Source of the DNA: Lucifuga dentata
Lineage: Eukaryota; Chordata; Actinopteri; Ophidiiformes; Bythitidae
Length of the DNA stretch: 64,000 bases
Assembly: GCA_014773175.1 (NCBI GenBank)
Contig: VXCM01003286.1
Span: 1-64,000 of the forward strand
Direction of reading: 5' to 3'
Below are positions 34,118 to 46,267 of the stretch, piece by piece. Below the pieces are notes generated by a model that was given only the letters and a program-made list of their open reading frames with translations, did no database searches and was not told the DNA's origin. Position 1 is the stretch's first letter. Every line of letters starts with the position of its first letter. Made by a program: the position numbers and the translations under genes.

Positions 34118-35142
34118 AATTGTCGTGTGAGGAGAGTCCAGAAGGTGAAGATGCAAAATTTGATGATAATGTTGACATGTTTGAGTAAATCGATTTACAA
34201 TTGCATAATTTAATGACAGTCTGTCAATTTCAATTTAGTTTACACAGCATTTAAAAAAAAAAAAACAAACAGATTTTCTGCTTAATCTGAGCATATACAC
34301 GTACATAATTTTTTTGATTTACATGTATGAGAGTTTATTTTCAGACAGGAATCCATCCAAACTGCTTCCCGTCTGTTCATATCGATTGTCTTCTTCTACA
34401 AAACCCTTTTCTCTCGCAGAGTTTAGTGAACACGCTTGTTTCTCGTCCTTTAGAAGCCGTGGTTGTGTCTCTGGGTGTTTTGTGAATAATGAGATTTGTT
34501 GCGGCGTTGCGCTGGTGAAAGTCTCTCAGCAGTAACAGAAGATTCTGCTTGGTGCTGTAAAATGAAAGAAAGGATCCAAGTATTTGTGTTACTGTCGAGC
34601 CTTGAGTTCTTACAAAACCGAAATCTTATTTTGCTGGATTTTCTTTGTATCTTTGCACAAAATCGCATCATGGGCCTGGGGAGCGCTTGTACTGAATATT
34701 TAATGAATCCTGCAGTACAGATGGAACTTTGTAGAGAAAGCTTTCTGCACTTTTACTCCAGACTCCAGAGGATAAATGAAGATTTTACTTTCACCCAGCG
34801 GACTGGAGCATCATTTGGATGATTTGGTAACTAAATGGCTTGTAGTTAAATAAATATTTAACTACATATTTAACCGGCCATTTTTGCATGTTTGCGCCTA
34901 AGAGATTCAATTTTCATACACGTAATGTTACTGAAAACATAAATAACAAAAATGCAAACGATGCCGGGATGAATAATTCCGTAAATGTCGCTGTTTCTCC
35001 ACGCCAACTTTTCTCTTTATAGAATCCATTTTTCATCTAAGCACCAAAACATTTATGAAAAAAAAAAATCATGTTTGCTTATTTAAGTTCATTTTAATTC
35101 ATACTATATTATATGCAAAGGCACCGGCCAGCCCACCTATCA
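34118..35142. other. intronic sequence with a small TTAA-MITE remnant
   Basis: Bases 34874-34935 (CCGGCCATTTTTGCATG ... TTTTCATACACGTAATG) are a truncated piece of the TTAA MITE arm. The rest is unassigned. Confidence 0.45.
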
Positions 35143-35463
35143 AGCCGTGTCAACCCATCGTTGTCATGGAGATGACAGGACACTAAATGTGATTGGACCA
35201 AAGCTCTCANAGCCGTGTCAACCCATCGTTGTCATGGAGATGACAGGACACTAAATGTGATTGGACCAAAGCTCTCACACACACAGTGGAGCAGTCGCTT
35301 TCACTTTCTCTGCTGCAGTGGAGAAAGCGAAGAATTTTGACTCGTTGCGTCGGAGTGATGTCTCGCAATTAATAAAAAAGTAACGCAAAGAGTGCNGAAG
35401 AATTTTGACTCGTTGCGTCGGAGTGATGTCTCGCAATTAATAAAAAAGTAACGCAAAGAGTGC
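35143..35463. mobile_element. hAT-like fragment with two assembly duplications
   Basis: Shares GTTGTCATGGAGATGACAGG, GTGATTGGACCA and GACTCGTTGCGTCGGAG with 31867-32285. Two 67-bp artefactual duplicates lie around the Ns at 35210 and 35396, so the true length is about 187 bp. Confidence 0.55.
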
Positions 35464-35626
35464 AACCAAATTTAACAGAATAAAAGTATATGTTTTTTCA
35501 TAAATATACTCAAGTATGAGTTAAAAGTATCCTGCAATAAAACTACTCAGTAAAGTACAATTTTGTGAAAAAAGTTACTTAAGTAAATGTAACGGAATAA
35601 ATGGAACGCGTTACTACACACCTCTG
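35464..35626. mobile_element. hAT right-end remnant (GTTACTACACACCTCTG)
   Basis: ACTTAAGTAAATGTAACGG and AACGCGTTACTACACACCTCTG match the right end of an abundant teleost hAT family (ends CAGAGGTGGGTAGTAACGCG). No left end is visible. Confidence 0.5.
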
Positions 35627-36723
35627 CATTTAAGCATTGCAAAGGTTCAAAATAGACCCTAAATTAAACTTGGGGGGAAAGTACATTATGTTCATTTTAA
35701 TTAAAATGATGGCAGGAAAAAAATGGAAAATTAAAATGGACACGAAGCAATAGAGCATCATTTTGTAATAACATCGCCCTGAAAATCTAATTGAATTGCA
35801 ACGTATGTAAAGATTCGCCATAATAAATAAGAGGCGTGCAAAGAATCACATTGCACGTGATTCTTTGCTGTAAAAAGTTGCAGTTTTACGTAATTTGCCT
35901 GGCTGTTGTCGTCAAGTGGATAAACACGTTATTACCGGAATGATGGGAGCTCGCTTTTTACCCAATAGTGAAGCTGCTGTTTTACTGTAAATACACACAT
36001 CAAAGAGGTTGGTGTTATGATCATAGCTTTTCTCTGTGTGAGTGGTCTCCCTGGCGTGGAGGACACATTACCATGGCAATCATACATCACATGCTCCGTC
36101 TTTCTCCTTGAAAATTGCCTGCTGTCACAAGATGCCTCCAGTCTCATTTTCCTCCACTGCAGCCCTGAAACGGAGGGAAAAGGCCCCCCCGCCTGCTGAT
36201 GATAACGGATCCTAATTCAACTTAGATTATGATTTATTAGATGCTGCTGATGCTTTCAACGGCCAGTATTATACAGCTCTCTGAAAATGGGAACCATTAC
36301 AACCGAGACGTCCATCTGTCACAGACAGAGAGGACGAGCCGGACCGTGATGGCTGCCCCCAGAAATTTGACTGTTCCAATTCGATTTCCTTTTCTCTCTC
36401 AAACTCGTTCTTCCTCCTCTCCATCCTCCCCAGGCCAAAATGATCAGCTGACATTAGAGATATGCATCAGTCAGACCCTCACATTTCCCACCAAAACTCA
36501 AATCGGAATTCTAATTTAGTCTTCTCTATTATTTCCTTCAGTTACACTCCTCATCTAGCACCCAAAACTCACTTTTTCTTTTTTCTGTATCTCCCTCATT
36601 TCCTCCCTGCCTTTCAGAGATGATCCTCTGTTTTTGGGTGCCATACCGAAAATAAATATGAGTTCTGTCTCTTGTTGCTCATGCAAACTACACTCCTAAT
36701 GTAAACTAGCTAGCTAATCGAGG
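35627..36723. other. intronic sequence without a recognised gene
   Basis: No gene or repeat recognised. Confidence 0.45.
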
Positions 36724-36731
36724 CTATATTG

Positions 36732-37590
36732 CAGGGTTCCCCAACTAGTTTTTCCCAAGGGCCAAATTATGTCAAGCATGCCAAGCCAATGGCCACNGAT
36801 CACCATCATTTCCCACCCCCCGGACCTGACCCAATCTTTTTCTCTCATTTGGTAATCATGGAAAACAATTTTCTAATTTTTATTTATTTTTAAATGTAAC
36901 CCTTTACAACTGGAGTGGCCCGGCACCAGGCCCAGCACTTCCGTTGTTGCGTTTGCGGCATTTTATAATCACCATTTCTTAATAAAATGGAGAAATATGA
37001 ATATCTACTTAAAGCTTAGATTCTCCTGAACAAAATGAGCCCAAGCATGACATTTTATGACCACGCAATCCCAAGGTAAATGTAACTAAAGCACAAGATA
37101 GCCTCTGAGCTAAAACCTAGCTTTGTTGCTTCTTGATGATGTAACTTCTGAGGGCAGTCTAAATTTTAAAATGCCTCTCTGTGATTGGATAGTAGACTAG
37201 CAGAGGATTTGTTTGATGGGTCAGTGGTCCTATCGGCTTTGACGTAGCCATGGCAACAGGCATGTGTTCCCCGTGCGTAATATGTGTGTAATATTCCACT
37301 GACAGACCGGAGACCGTGTGCTCATCCCTATGTAGCGTTCACAATGTTTTATAATCACCATTTCTCAATAAAATGGAGATATACGAATATCTATGGAAAG
37401 CTTAGCTTCTCCTGAACAAAATGAGCCCAAGCATGACATTTTACGAACTCACAATCCTGAGATAAATGTAACTAAAGTACAAGATTTTTATTTTATTTTA
37501 TTTTTTATTTTTGGAGAAGTCATCTGAGGGCCTGATAGATAGGACCTGCGGGCCACATTTGGCCCACGGGCCGCCAGTTGGGGATCCCTG
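36732..37590. mobile_element. hAT-type non-autonomous transposon
   Basis: Ends CAGGGTTCCCCAACTAG and CCAGTTGGGGATCCCTG are inverted copies. The 8-bp duplication CTATATTG is perfect (36724-36731 and 37591-37598). The right end has GGCCACATTTGGCCCACGGG, typical of hAT copies known across vertebrates. A block starting ATAATCACCATTTCT is repeated inside (about 36965 and 37352). There is no transposase frame; an N lies at 36797. Confidence 0.9.
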
Positions 37591-37673
37591 CTATATTGTG
37601 TAGCTTCGNCCTGCGGGCCACATTTGGCCCACGGGCCGCCAGTTGGGGATCCCTGCTATATTGTGTAGCTTCG
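37545..37673. repeat. 64-bp direct duplication around a single N (assembly artefact)
   Basis: 37545-37608 and 37610-37673 match, split by the N at 37609. It duplicates the hAT right end and its target site. Confidence 0.85.
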
Positions 37674-38941
37674 TCTTTATTCATATGGCAACAATTCAGC
37701 CTTTGAAATCTTTGCCAATACATCCAGCATCTTCAAAGGCACATTTTTCCCAAAATGATTGTTAGACTTTGGAATTAAATTTGTTTCTCAGCCATGCAAT
37801 CCTTCATCTGATCCAAAACCATGAAAACACCCAAAACTGATGGGGTGAAAGCCTTGAATTGCCATTTTTTTTGGCTAAATGACCTCATATTTCTGATTTT
37901 GGAGACAAAATTTTTAATATTGCATTCCAGAAACTCCAAAATTAGAGATACAGGTTTTTTTTACATTGGGTTCACGGTTTCACGTAGAGTAAGAAATTTC
38001 GTATCTCAAACTTTAAAGAAGAAAGCGGCAGTTCTTTCAAGATATTGGTGTTATTTGGTCTTTGAGCTGCTAATTTCTTCTGCACATGATGACAAAGAAA
38101 CAATAACACGATGCCTGCGTCGTTTTGTTCATCGTCTCTAAGTACATCAAGACTAAAATCAAAGTCATTTCAACTTGATTATCTCAACTGACAAAAATAC
38201 AGGCAGAATTTCAAATTCAAACTTAATTTCAGTGATTCTCTGGCAGCATTAAAACACACACACACACACAAAAAGCAAAGACCTTGTCCAAATGGATTTT
38301 CTGATTCAGGTTGAACTTTATTCCTCAGCATGAAAACGTTTGGCCTTGTTATCAATGTTTGGTTTAGCTGAGAGCTCATAAAAATGTAAAAAGAAAGTTA
38401 ATGCCTCCCTAATCCACCACTGATAAGACCGCATACTCTCTGTTTACTTGAAATTCCTCTTCCTCTTCCACTTCCACTTTTGTCTCACACTTTGTACCCT
38501 CACACTCCACCAGTAGTTTGCACAACCTGAAGGAAAGCGCGGCTCTTGTGGGCACGAGCAGGTTGAAACCAGTTTATGATTCTCTGCTGAGCTGTTAAAG
38601 CACTACAAGCTAATAGCCTCCAAAAGCCTCCTTTACGGTGATGTTGACACAGAACGGAATAATTAGTCGGCTGTGATGATGGCTGTGATAAAACTCCTAA
38701 CTCAGAGGACCTTTTATCCAACCCTGTTGCCTAGTTACAGTTTCCCCAGGTGACCGAATCCACTGAATCATGGTAATCGGCCGTGAATCACAAAGACCAC
38801 GGCCTGGTGGCCTGAGCGCATTAGTTATGATTGGTGGGTTCATAATGGGGTCGTGAAGCTGAGATACATTACAATAAGTGGCTCAACTGACAGCGCAGAT
38901 CTGTCTGTTGACTGACTGAATGCTGTCATGTGATGGATGCC
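37674..38941. other. intronic sequence without a recognised gene
   Basis: A 106-codon open frame at 37821-38141 has no recognisable motif. Confidence 0.45.
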
Positions 38942-39064
38942 GGTTGCCTGTTAACGTACGTGTGTGTGTTTGTGTGTGTGTGTGTGTGTGTGTTAGAGAG
39001 CANGGTTGCCTGTTAACGTACGTGTGTGTGTTTGTGTGTGTGTGTGTGTGTGTGTTAGAGAGCA
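38942..39064. repeat. 61-bp duplication with (GT)n around a single N (assembly artefact)
   Basis: 38942-39002 and 39004-39064 match, split by the N at 39003; both contain a GT tract of about 15 units. Confidence 0.85.
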
Positions 39065-39271
39065 GTGAAGCCAGTCATGATAGAGACAAAAGCACAAGAA
39101 CATGTATGTCTGTATGGATCCTCAACACATGGATGAGATCGATCAACATATTGTGGCTGTGACAGGATGTTGGATTAGGAGCCCAGAAGAACAAAATGTC
39201 CTTTAAAAAAGAAGAAGAAGATATCGCTTTAAATGATCTTTCGAGCCCCCTTCAAACCTACACAGGATAAA

Positions 39272-39298
39272 CATGGATGGATGGATGGATGGATGGAT
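39272..39298. repeat. (GGAT)n microsatellite
   Basis: Six to seven GGAT units. This could be a LINE tail remnant, but no LINE body is present. Confidence 0.85.
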
Positions 39299-39489
39299 TT
39301 TATATCCCTACACATCCAGAAATTGCTTGCTGCTGTCAAAGGAAACTGAACAAGCTTCTCTTATGTTGAACACAGATCAGAATATACCTCTGATAACAGA
39401 AGGCAAAGGTGAAAAATGCAATTTCCACCCCTTTAATGTTCAAAATAAACAGAAAAATTCCTAGAATTTATCCAGTAACGAGTCATATG

Positions 39490-39660
39490 TGTTTTATTGT
39501 TACATTAGGGTTTTTATACAATCAATAAATCATTAATAATGGAAATAAATCTCAAAAATTATTAATACAATGACCAAAAAAAAAAAAAAAAAAAAAAAAG
39601 CCTAACCATGTTGCTGTATCATTAGCACATACAGTAAAGTAGATATGGTCCTTTAACTGG
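39490..39660. mobile_element. outer segment of the TTAA fold-back unit, inverted relative to 4871-5040
   Basis: GTTACATTAGGGTTTTTATACAATCAATAAATC and CCATGTTGCTGTATCATTAGCACATACAG are the reverse complement of bases in 4871-5040. The same flanking block beside two fold-back copies shows that it belongs to the mobile unit. An A-run lies at about 39576-39599. Confidence 0.65.
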
Positions 39661-39666
39661 AGTTAA

Positions 39667-40247
39667 ACAACCATACCAGTCATTTTGCATTTTTGAGCCT
39701 AATATATTTAATTTTCATACATGTTACGTTCTTGGGATAGGTAATCCATCATTGCGAACAAGACGTATATTCAGGTTTTTTTTTAAGTTATGTAATTTTA
39801 GCGTTTAGCATCAACTCATCTTGAAAATGCTTCCTGGTGGTGCATTCAAGTGCTGTAGTGAAGAACTGACAACAGGAAGCATTTTCAGATCACTCTGCAC
39901 TTTTTACTGAGCTTAAACGCTAAAATTACATAACTTCTAAAAAAACCTGAATACACGTCTTGTTGGTGATGATGGATTACCTATCCCAAGAACATTTCAA
40001 GTATCAACAAGTTGATTTTAATAACAGAATGAACTGAAACCAATGGAGGTGTGGAAGGTAGGAAAAACATTTTTAATTCATCCTTCCAGTAGTATGCTTT
40101 GGAAATGATTGTCAGTAACATTACATGTATGAAAATTGAATATATTAGCCTCAAACATGCAAAATGGNGAAATGATTGTCAGTAACATTACATGTATGAA
40201 AATTGAATATATTAGCCTCAAACATGCAAAATGGGTGGAATGGTCCT
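39667..40247. mobile_element. TTAA-flanked fold-back MITE, copy 3
   Basis: Starts CAACCATACCAGTCATTTTGCA after TTAA (39663-39666) and ends GTGGAATGGTCCT before TTAA (40248-40251). The arms share the same inverted motifs as copy 1, without its (TAA)n/dispersed-repeat insertion. It contains an artefactual 66-bp duplicate around the N at 40168. Confidence 0.75.
40102..40234. repeat. 66-bp direct duplication around a single N (assembly artefact)
   Basis: 40102-40167 and 40169-40234 match, split by the N at 40168. Confidence 0.85.
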
Positions 40248-40251
40248 TTAA

Positions 40252-41423
40252 TACCATTAATGCTGACAGTGTTGACAAAAGACTTTTTCAACAACGAGAG
40301 GATTTTTTTTTTTTTTTTTTNATTTTTTTTTTTTTTTTTTACATTGTTTATATCAAAGCAAAGCATGGCAGACCGTTTTGTATCTAATCTTTAATGTTTT
40401 CCGCTGAAAGCATCCTCGAGATTAGATCCCACAAAATCTCTGTTCATTTTAATCCTGACACGAGGTTCAATCTTCAGTTCATATTATGAAGAATGCATTG
40501 AAAGCGTCCGTGAGGAAATGGGATTGGAGCGCCTGCAGGCACGGCATCGCTAAACCACGCTGACACATGCAAGTGCAGCAGCGCCGCGCAATCCAACAGG
40601 GATTTGAGTAATGAAACGTAAATGGCCCACATAGGACAGCGCGCTCCGTATACCTCCCTTCGCTAAAAGTGGGACAGGATTTCCAATTTCAGAATCGCGG
40701 TCTGATTTATTTGCTTGTAACTGAGCAAAGCAGCATCTGTACATTGATGTGTACAAGCATGAAATTGGTCCATGAATTAAAAGGAGGCATATCGCCATTA
40801 TCGCCTCCAGCTTGAAATTGAAGCCCTCTTACCCACTCTAGCTTAAATTTGTGTGTGTGTATGTGTGCACGCATTAATATCAGTCAAATATTTTATTACC
40901 ATCTCTCGCTTTTTTTTTTTTTTTTTTTTTTTNATAAAACTGAAAACCAATTAAATTCAATCCGTTCCGTCGATGGATTCCGGTGTTTACTGGCTGGTTT
41001 GCAGAAGCCTTGACACCCCAGGGATTGCTGAGGCTTCAAACGAATGCTACTGTAACTTACAGGACGTGATCCGTACGAATGCATAAAATAGATAAGTTTT
41101 CAGAGAAGCGAGTCTTACGTTGAGGAGAAGAGATGAAGAGTGTCATTCCAAAACATTTTGTACTCCTGGAGGGAAAAATAACAGCAACAGGAAGTTCATC
41201 AGGCGTCTGGAAAATACAGACGATTCTATCTGTCTGGACATTTCTTCATGGTAGATGATTAATGCTTATCCTAATTTTAAAAGTAAACTCTTCATCTAAA
41301 GCAACAGGAAAAAGCTAAATTTTACAGTCATTATTTCATCGTTTTTACTAAATCTGACTTCAAGAAGGTCGTCAGCATGTCAACTTTACACTGTAGAACC
41401 AGGAAAAAAACTCAGTTGTTATA
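40252..41423. other. intronic sequence with T-runs
   Basis: T-runs with Ns at 40321 and 40933. No gene seen. Confidence 0.45.
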
Positions 41424-41989
41424 ATGCTGCGTTCACAGACCTCAGAACTCAGAATTTTCCGACTTCTTACTTGGAAAAATACGTTGGAACAGCACTTGAA
41501 GTCGGAACTCCGACTGGGAAATTCAGACAAAATGATCTACCCCGACTTACTGAGTATGATGTCATCAACATGGCGGCGCTGCGTGGAAGTGAGCTTTGTG
41601 AATGGAAATGATCAGCTAAAAGGAGAACAAAGTATTTTTTCTTGCGTGAAATTGAAAGAAAAAGGTCAGAATATATCGCCATGGTAACTATCTATTTTGT
41701 ATAATAACTGTTTGCCATTGATACGTAAGTGTAAATAATTTCATAATATTACTTCTCTGCATAAAGTTTAATACCCACTGTGATTAATATCATAGTAAAA
41801 CAACACAACCAAACAGTCCTGTAGTATAATTTATTTTAGTTAGCATTTATTACCAAGTTTAATTAATTTTGCAGTATTTATTGGTGTTCAGCTGCTTTTT
41901 TGATTACATTTGACTGCAACAGTTTGAGGTCAGAAGTTGGAACTTCCAACTGGGAAAAATTCGACTTCCGAGGTCTGTGAACGCAGCAT
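41424..41989 (+). mobile_element. TA-target MITE with ATGCTGCGTTCACAG ends, copy 2
   Basis: ATGCTGCGTTCACAGACCT to AGGTCTGTGAACGCAGCAT, 566 bp, with TA on each side. It is nearly identical to copy 1 in the core (CAACATGGCGGCGC, GGTCAGAATATATCGCCATG). The open frame 41424-41687 is a chance frame within it. Confidence 0.88.
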
Positions 41990-43032
41990 TAGCTACTTTT
42001 ACCTGTACAATAAAACTTTGATTTAAGCATCACGATCAAATTGAAAATGGTAAAAATTGAAGTTGGTGTTCAGGTAACAGGCCTCGATTACGCAATTGTA
42101 GGTCAATTTACATAAGTTTGATCCATCGCCTTACAATCATAATCAGAAATCTGTGCGTACTTTACCTCATTTTTGATTGAGCGATAAGTCGTGTTTATTT
42201 GGAGAATGACAGAATCATAATAATTTGTCCATGTACACGTCTGACTCCACCTTTTTACCATAATCGTAGTTCAGTGTATAGTCTGCATGCTCATCTAACT
42301 TGGCCTTGAATCTTGACTGATGTGGATTTAGCGACCGCTCGTCCTATATCAGTATTTTACAGCTCAACTGAAGCACCATATCTCTCTCTCTCTCTCTCTC
42401 TCTCTTTATGAACACACACACACACACTCAGTCGCTAAGCTTGGCACGGCATCCCGGCGCTGAGCCAGGTTTGTGCCCTTTGAGAAGAGTGCGGTTTGAT
42501 CCAAACCAGGTCGTGAACGTGCAGATGGTATCTGATCGGTCTGAGTTACCGAACCATAGATTGCCTGTCAAAACAAACTCTTACACAGAAACAGGAAATT
42601 CTCTTCATCTTTTTAAATCTTTTTTCCATACAAACTGAATTATGTGTGCAGTTTATCAACACTTTTACATCCTGGCTGACCTCACGGAGAAGGGTTTTTG
42701 ATAATGAGTTGCTAAGTGCGCTAATATTGTATCGATCGGCGTCTAATTGCCACGTGTCTGCAGATCAATTGGCTTTTTCGGAGTCTCGAGGTTAATCCGG
42801 CGTAATCCCAAGTAAAAGCAAGACAGGGTAATAAGACCCACAGACACGGCAAACACAGGAGCCTCTTACCCCCCCTCTAATCTCTCCACAGGATCAACAG
42901 ACACCAACAATAGTTACAGCTGTGAGTAGTCAAGCGTCTGAGATAATCCTGTTTTTACCTTTAAATATGCAGGAAAGGTCACCAAGACGTTTTCCTTATG
43001 TAGATACTGAGATGATGCAGACTGCTTGGTAC
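41990..43032. other. intronic sequence with a (CT)n/(CA)n patch
   Basis: (CT)n at about 42381-42405 followed by a short CA tract at 42412-42426. No gene seen. Confidence 0.5.
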
Positions 43033-44102
43033 GGAAAGCCAAACGTGCCAAAATTAAATATATAAAAACCATGTTATGAAATAAATCACTCTGCAAAAGT
43101 CACTATTATTATGAAATCTTATTTCATAATAACACTTTTATTTCATAATGCCCCGTTTTTCAAAAGTCTCTTTTATTNATGAAATCTTATTTCATAATAA
43201 CACTTTTATTTCATAATGCCCCGTTTTTCAAAAGTCTCTTTTATTTCAGAGCACCCTTTTTCATAATGTCTTATTTCATTACGAGGTGTTAGATCAGTGG
43301 GCGTGGCCTTACGCTGCTCTGTTGTTCCGGGTTCCAGACAGTAGTCAGCGTTGAAGTCAAAACGTTCCACTACGACTAAACTCTCACCAAATTAAGTTTT
43401 GACGCTTTTTTCATGAGAGAAAGTAGCTGCTTAGAATTCAGATATATGGTCGACTGATTAAAATAAAGCCTGAATTAAAAATTGGTTTTGACGTTTTCGG
43501 AGACAGGAAGCTCCGCTAGAAGCTCCCTGCAGGCTGCAGCTAGCAGGCTTCCCGTTAACCGGTCACTGTAAGCTACTCAACAGTTCACTGTAATTAACAC
43601 TATGCATTAGCCAAGCAAATAATATTTTAATTAAGATCGAAAGTTTCTGTTGTTTCAAATGTAAATGAACAAATATTAGAATTTAACACCTGACTTGTGT
43701 GTTAGAGAGAAAACCAATTTTTAATTCAGCATTATTTCAATCAGTCGACTATATATCTGAATTCTAAGCAGTAATTTCTCGCATGAAAAAAAAACCCTCA
43801 AAACTAAATTTGATGACATTTTAATTGTTGTAGTTGAACGTTTTGACTTGAATTTATCTGCCTTCGCTGACTCCTGTCTAGAACCCGGAACAACGGAGCA
43901 GCATAAGGCCACGCCCACTGGATCTCAAATCTCGCGATGAAATAAGACATTATGAATTAAAAGAGACTTTTGAAAAACGGGGCATTATGAAATAAAAGTG
44001 TTATTATGAAATAAGATTTTATGATAATAATGACTTTTGCATAGAGTTATTTATTTCATAATATCATTTTTATATATTTAATTTTGGCGCGTTTGGCTTT
44101 CC
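43033..44102. mobile_element. fold-back element, 1.07 kb with long arms
   Basis: Starts GGAAAGCCAAACGTGCC and ends GGCGCGTTTGGCTTTCC. The two arms (about 43033-43500 and 43690-44102) are inverted copies along most of their length, sharing ATTAAATATATAAAA, GCATTATGAAATAAAAGTG, GGGCGTGGCCTTA, TTCCGGGTTCCAGACAG and AGAATTCAGATATAT. The left arm holds an artefactual 67-bp duplicate around the N at 43178. No open frame and no clear target duplication; the superfamily is unknown. Confidence 0.8.
43111..43245. repeat. 67-bp direct duplication around a single N (assembly artefact)
   Basis: 43111-43177 and 43179-43245 match, split by the N at 43178. Confidence 0.85.
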
Positions 44103-44970
44103 ATAGTTTGGGAGGTAAATAGCGTCATGCTACTGCTCATTTGTTGCTAATGATTAGCAACATCGTGTATCTCCAGAACAGTTTGGGATTCCTCGAGGAA
44201 GCGAGCCAATCCTGGCCGATCTGCTCCGGTAGATAACGGGGAGTCAGCCATACAACGGCTCACAGATGGAGCATTAGCCGCTAGCAGCAGTTAGCAAGGG
44301 CATCCGTCTCCCTCTGCGCTGTCTGTGTGCTTTCGATCCATAGACCTGGATTATCATCTCCAGCATCTCAGTTCATTTTTCACAGCGGAGAAAGGCTCTA
44401 CCAGCTGCTGTCTCTTTGTCAGAGGATGTAGGGCCTCGTTTCCCCATCTGATAAGATTACGGGACTAACCGCCACAGCTGCTGCTTTCAGGGGCGACACG
44501 GATTCATGACGTGCTTTTCTTTCCTTTTTATTTTTTATTTTTTTACCAAGTGTATCAGTACATCAGTAAATGTTTATTTAACGGGCTGGCGAGCTAGTCG
44601 CTACAAGTCACATCACAGATAGGAATCCCTTGACTACCCACACTTAATTAAATGTTTAATTAAGATGGTGGGGTTTTAATTAAAAAGTTGATTATTATGA
44701 ATTAAGGATTATTGGAAAATGCAATAAGTCAGATATCAGAAAATATAATCCCCGTATTATTAAGACAGAGCAAGGTATGATTTCATACAAATGCATTAGT
44801 GCTAAAGCAGTGTTTTTATTTAAATAAATGAAGTAGACTGATAATATTAAATTAAAACTGAAACGTCTTTGCTACTCGTTCTTTGCTCACTTATCTTGAG
44901 GAGATTATTTTATTGACTTTGAATGAGAAACTACAATTGCTGGTTGTTTCCTCCAGGTCACCCACTTCTA
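44103..44970. other. intronic sequence without a recognised gene
   Basis: Bases 44160-44510 are moderately GC-rich with GATAAG and CAGCTG words; this may be conserved non-coding sequence but cannot be judged alone. Confidence 0.4.
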
Positions 44971-45776
44971 AAGCCCGGTATACACTGTGTGATTTTGGGC
45001 CGTCCCAGACGAAAGACGACCCACGTAGCGTTACCGTGGTGATATCTTCGGTCGTGGCTCCAAAACAGCGGTCCTACGTCGCATCGTGAGAGAGGCACAA
45101 AGATGGCTGCTGTAACAGTCTTACGATCAAAGGCAGCTTGCGATCAAAGTCTGTCAGTGTCAGAAATTTAGCATGCTGCTATGACCTGTCTGCTGACCAA
45201 CCAATAGGAACACAGCGTGAAATGACACGCTGGCCAAAGTGACGCTTTATAAATTTATAAATAAGTTAACGGCTTTATAAATAAAGTTTGGAGGAAAAAA
45301 CGACAACCCAGACTGAAGAGATGGAGACAAAACGTGTGAAACGGAATTTGTCGGACTGTAACAAAAAGCAGTTGTGGCATAAAAAGAGTGTTTATAGGAC
45401 GTATCCTCCAGCCGTTACCGTGTCCGTTACCGTGTCCGTTACCGTGTCCACAGCACAGAGAGAAATAACAGAGGAATCACAGGTTCAGGTGAGTAACGAG
45501 TCGGTCCACACTCTCCTCCTCCTCCTCTACTTTGGAGTTTTTTTGATATACAGAAGACAAAGTTAGCTTCTTATTTAGCTTCATTATTTCCCACAACAGC
45601 AGCGCAGATAGACGAGGCGCAAATGTAGTATTTTCTTCCGACTTGCATCGTAGAGTCAGCGTACAGTCTACACGCATAAAACTCATGTTTTACCCATGTT
45701 TATTAGACTCATGTTGCACCATGTGGCTTAATGAACTTATAAGACGTGTGTGATCTTACAGTGTGTAGCAACCTTA
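44971..45776. mobile_element. inverted-end element with GCCCGGTATACACTGTG end
   Basis: The left end AAGCCCGGTATACACTGTGTGAT and the right end GTGATCTTACAGTGTGTAGCAACCTT are imperfect inverted copies. It contains a 92-codon open frame (45288-45566) rich in Thr, Lys and Glu, and a 12-bp tandem repeat. PIF/Harbinger-like or other DNA transposon; not assigned. Confidence 0.45.
45414..45450. repeat. tandem repeat of GTTACCGTGTCC, three units
   Basis: Three exact 12-bp units in a row; the period is a multiple of three, giving repeated Val-Thr-Val-Ser in the local frame. Confidence 0.9.
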
Positions 45777-46267
45777 ACACCTCACAACAAAAAACCCTCA
45801 TTACAAAATCCACGATCCACTCGAATCTCTCACTGTGGGAGCCTCAGCACTTTGCTTTACATGCTGAAATGCCCTTGGTGGACCAGCTGGTGGGTAGCGG
45901 GTCCACGTCCAGCTGTCTTTTACTGCCTCGGACCATGTGGACGCCCGTAGCTTGACATTCTTGAGGCCTTGTTCTGAGCCACAGAAAGTCTCCCAGTCCC
46001 ACTAAACGAGTGAAGGGTTGTTTCCTTTATGCGTACAGTTGGTGGTCGTTCTGAAGGATGCTCCTCAGCATGGGAAGAGCAGCTTCTGTGAATGGGGCCA
46101 TTCTTTTACAATCCGCGGGATTACAACTTTGTCCGTCAGCTGCTTCTGTCACTTACTCTACGTTGCCAAATACAGGCTTTCCCTCCATCGGTCGGCATGC
46201 TTTGATTTGAAGCGTGTCACAGGCTTGGAGTGACAGTCTGACATAATAAATCCAGTCATGTGCAGTT

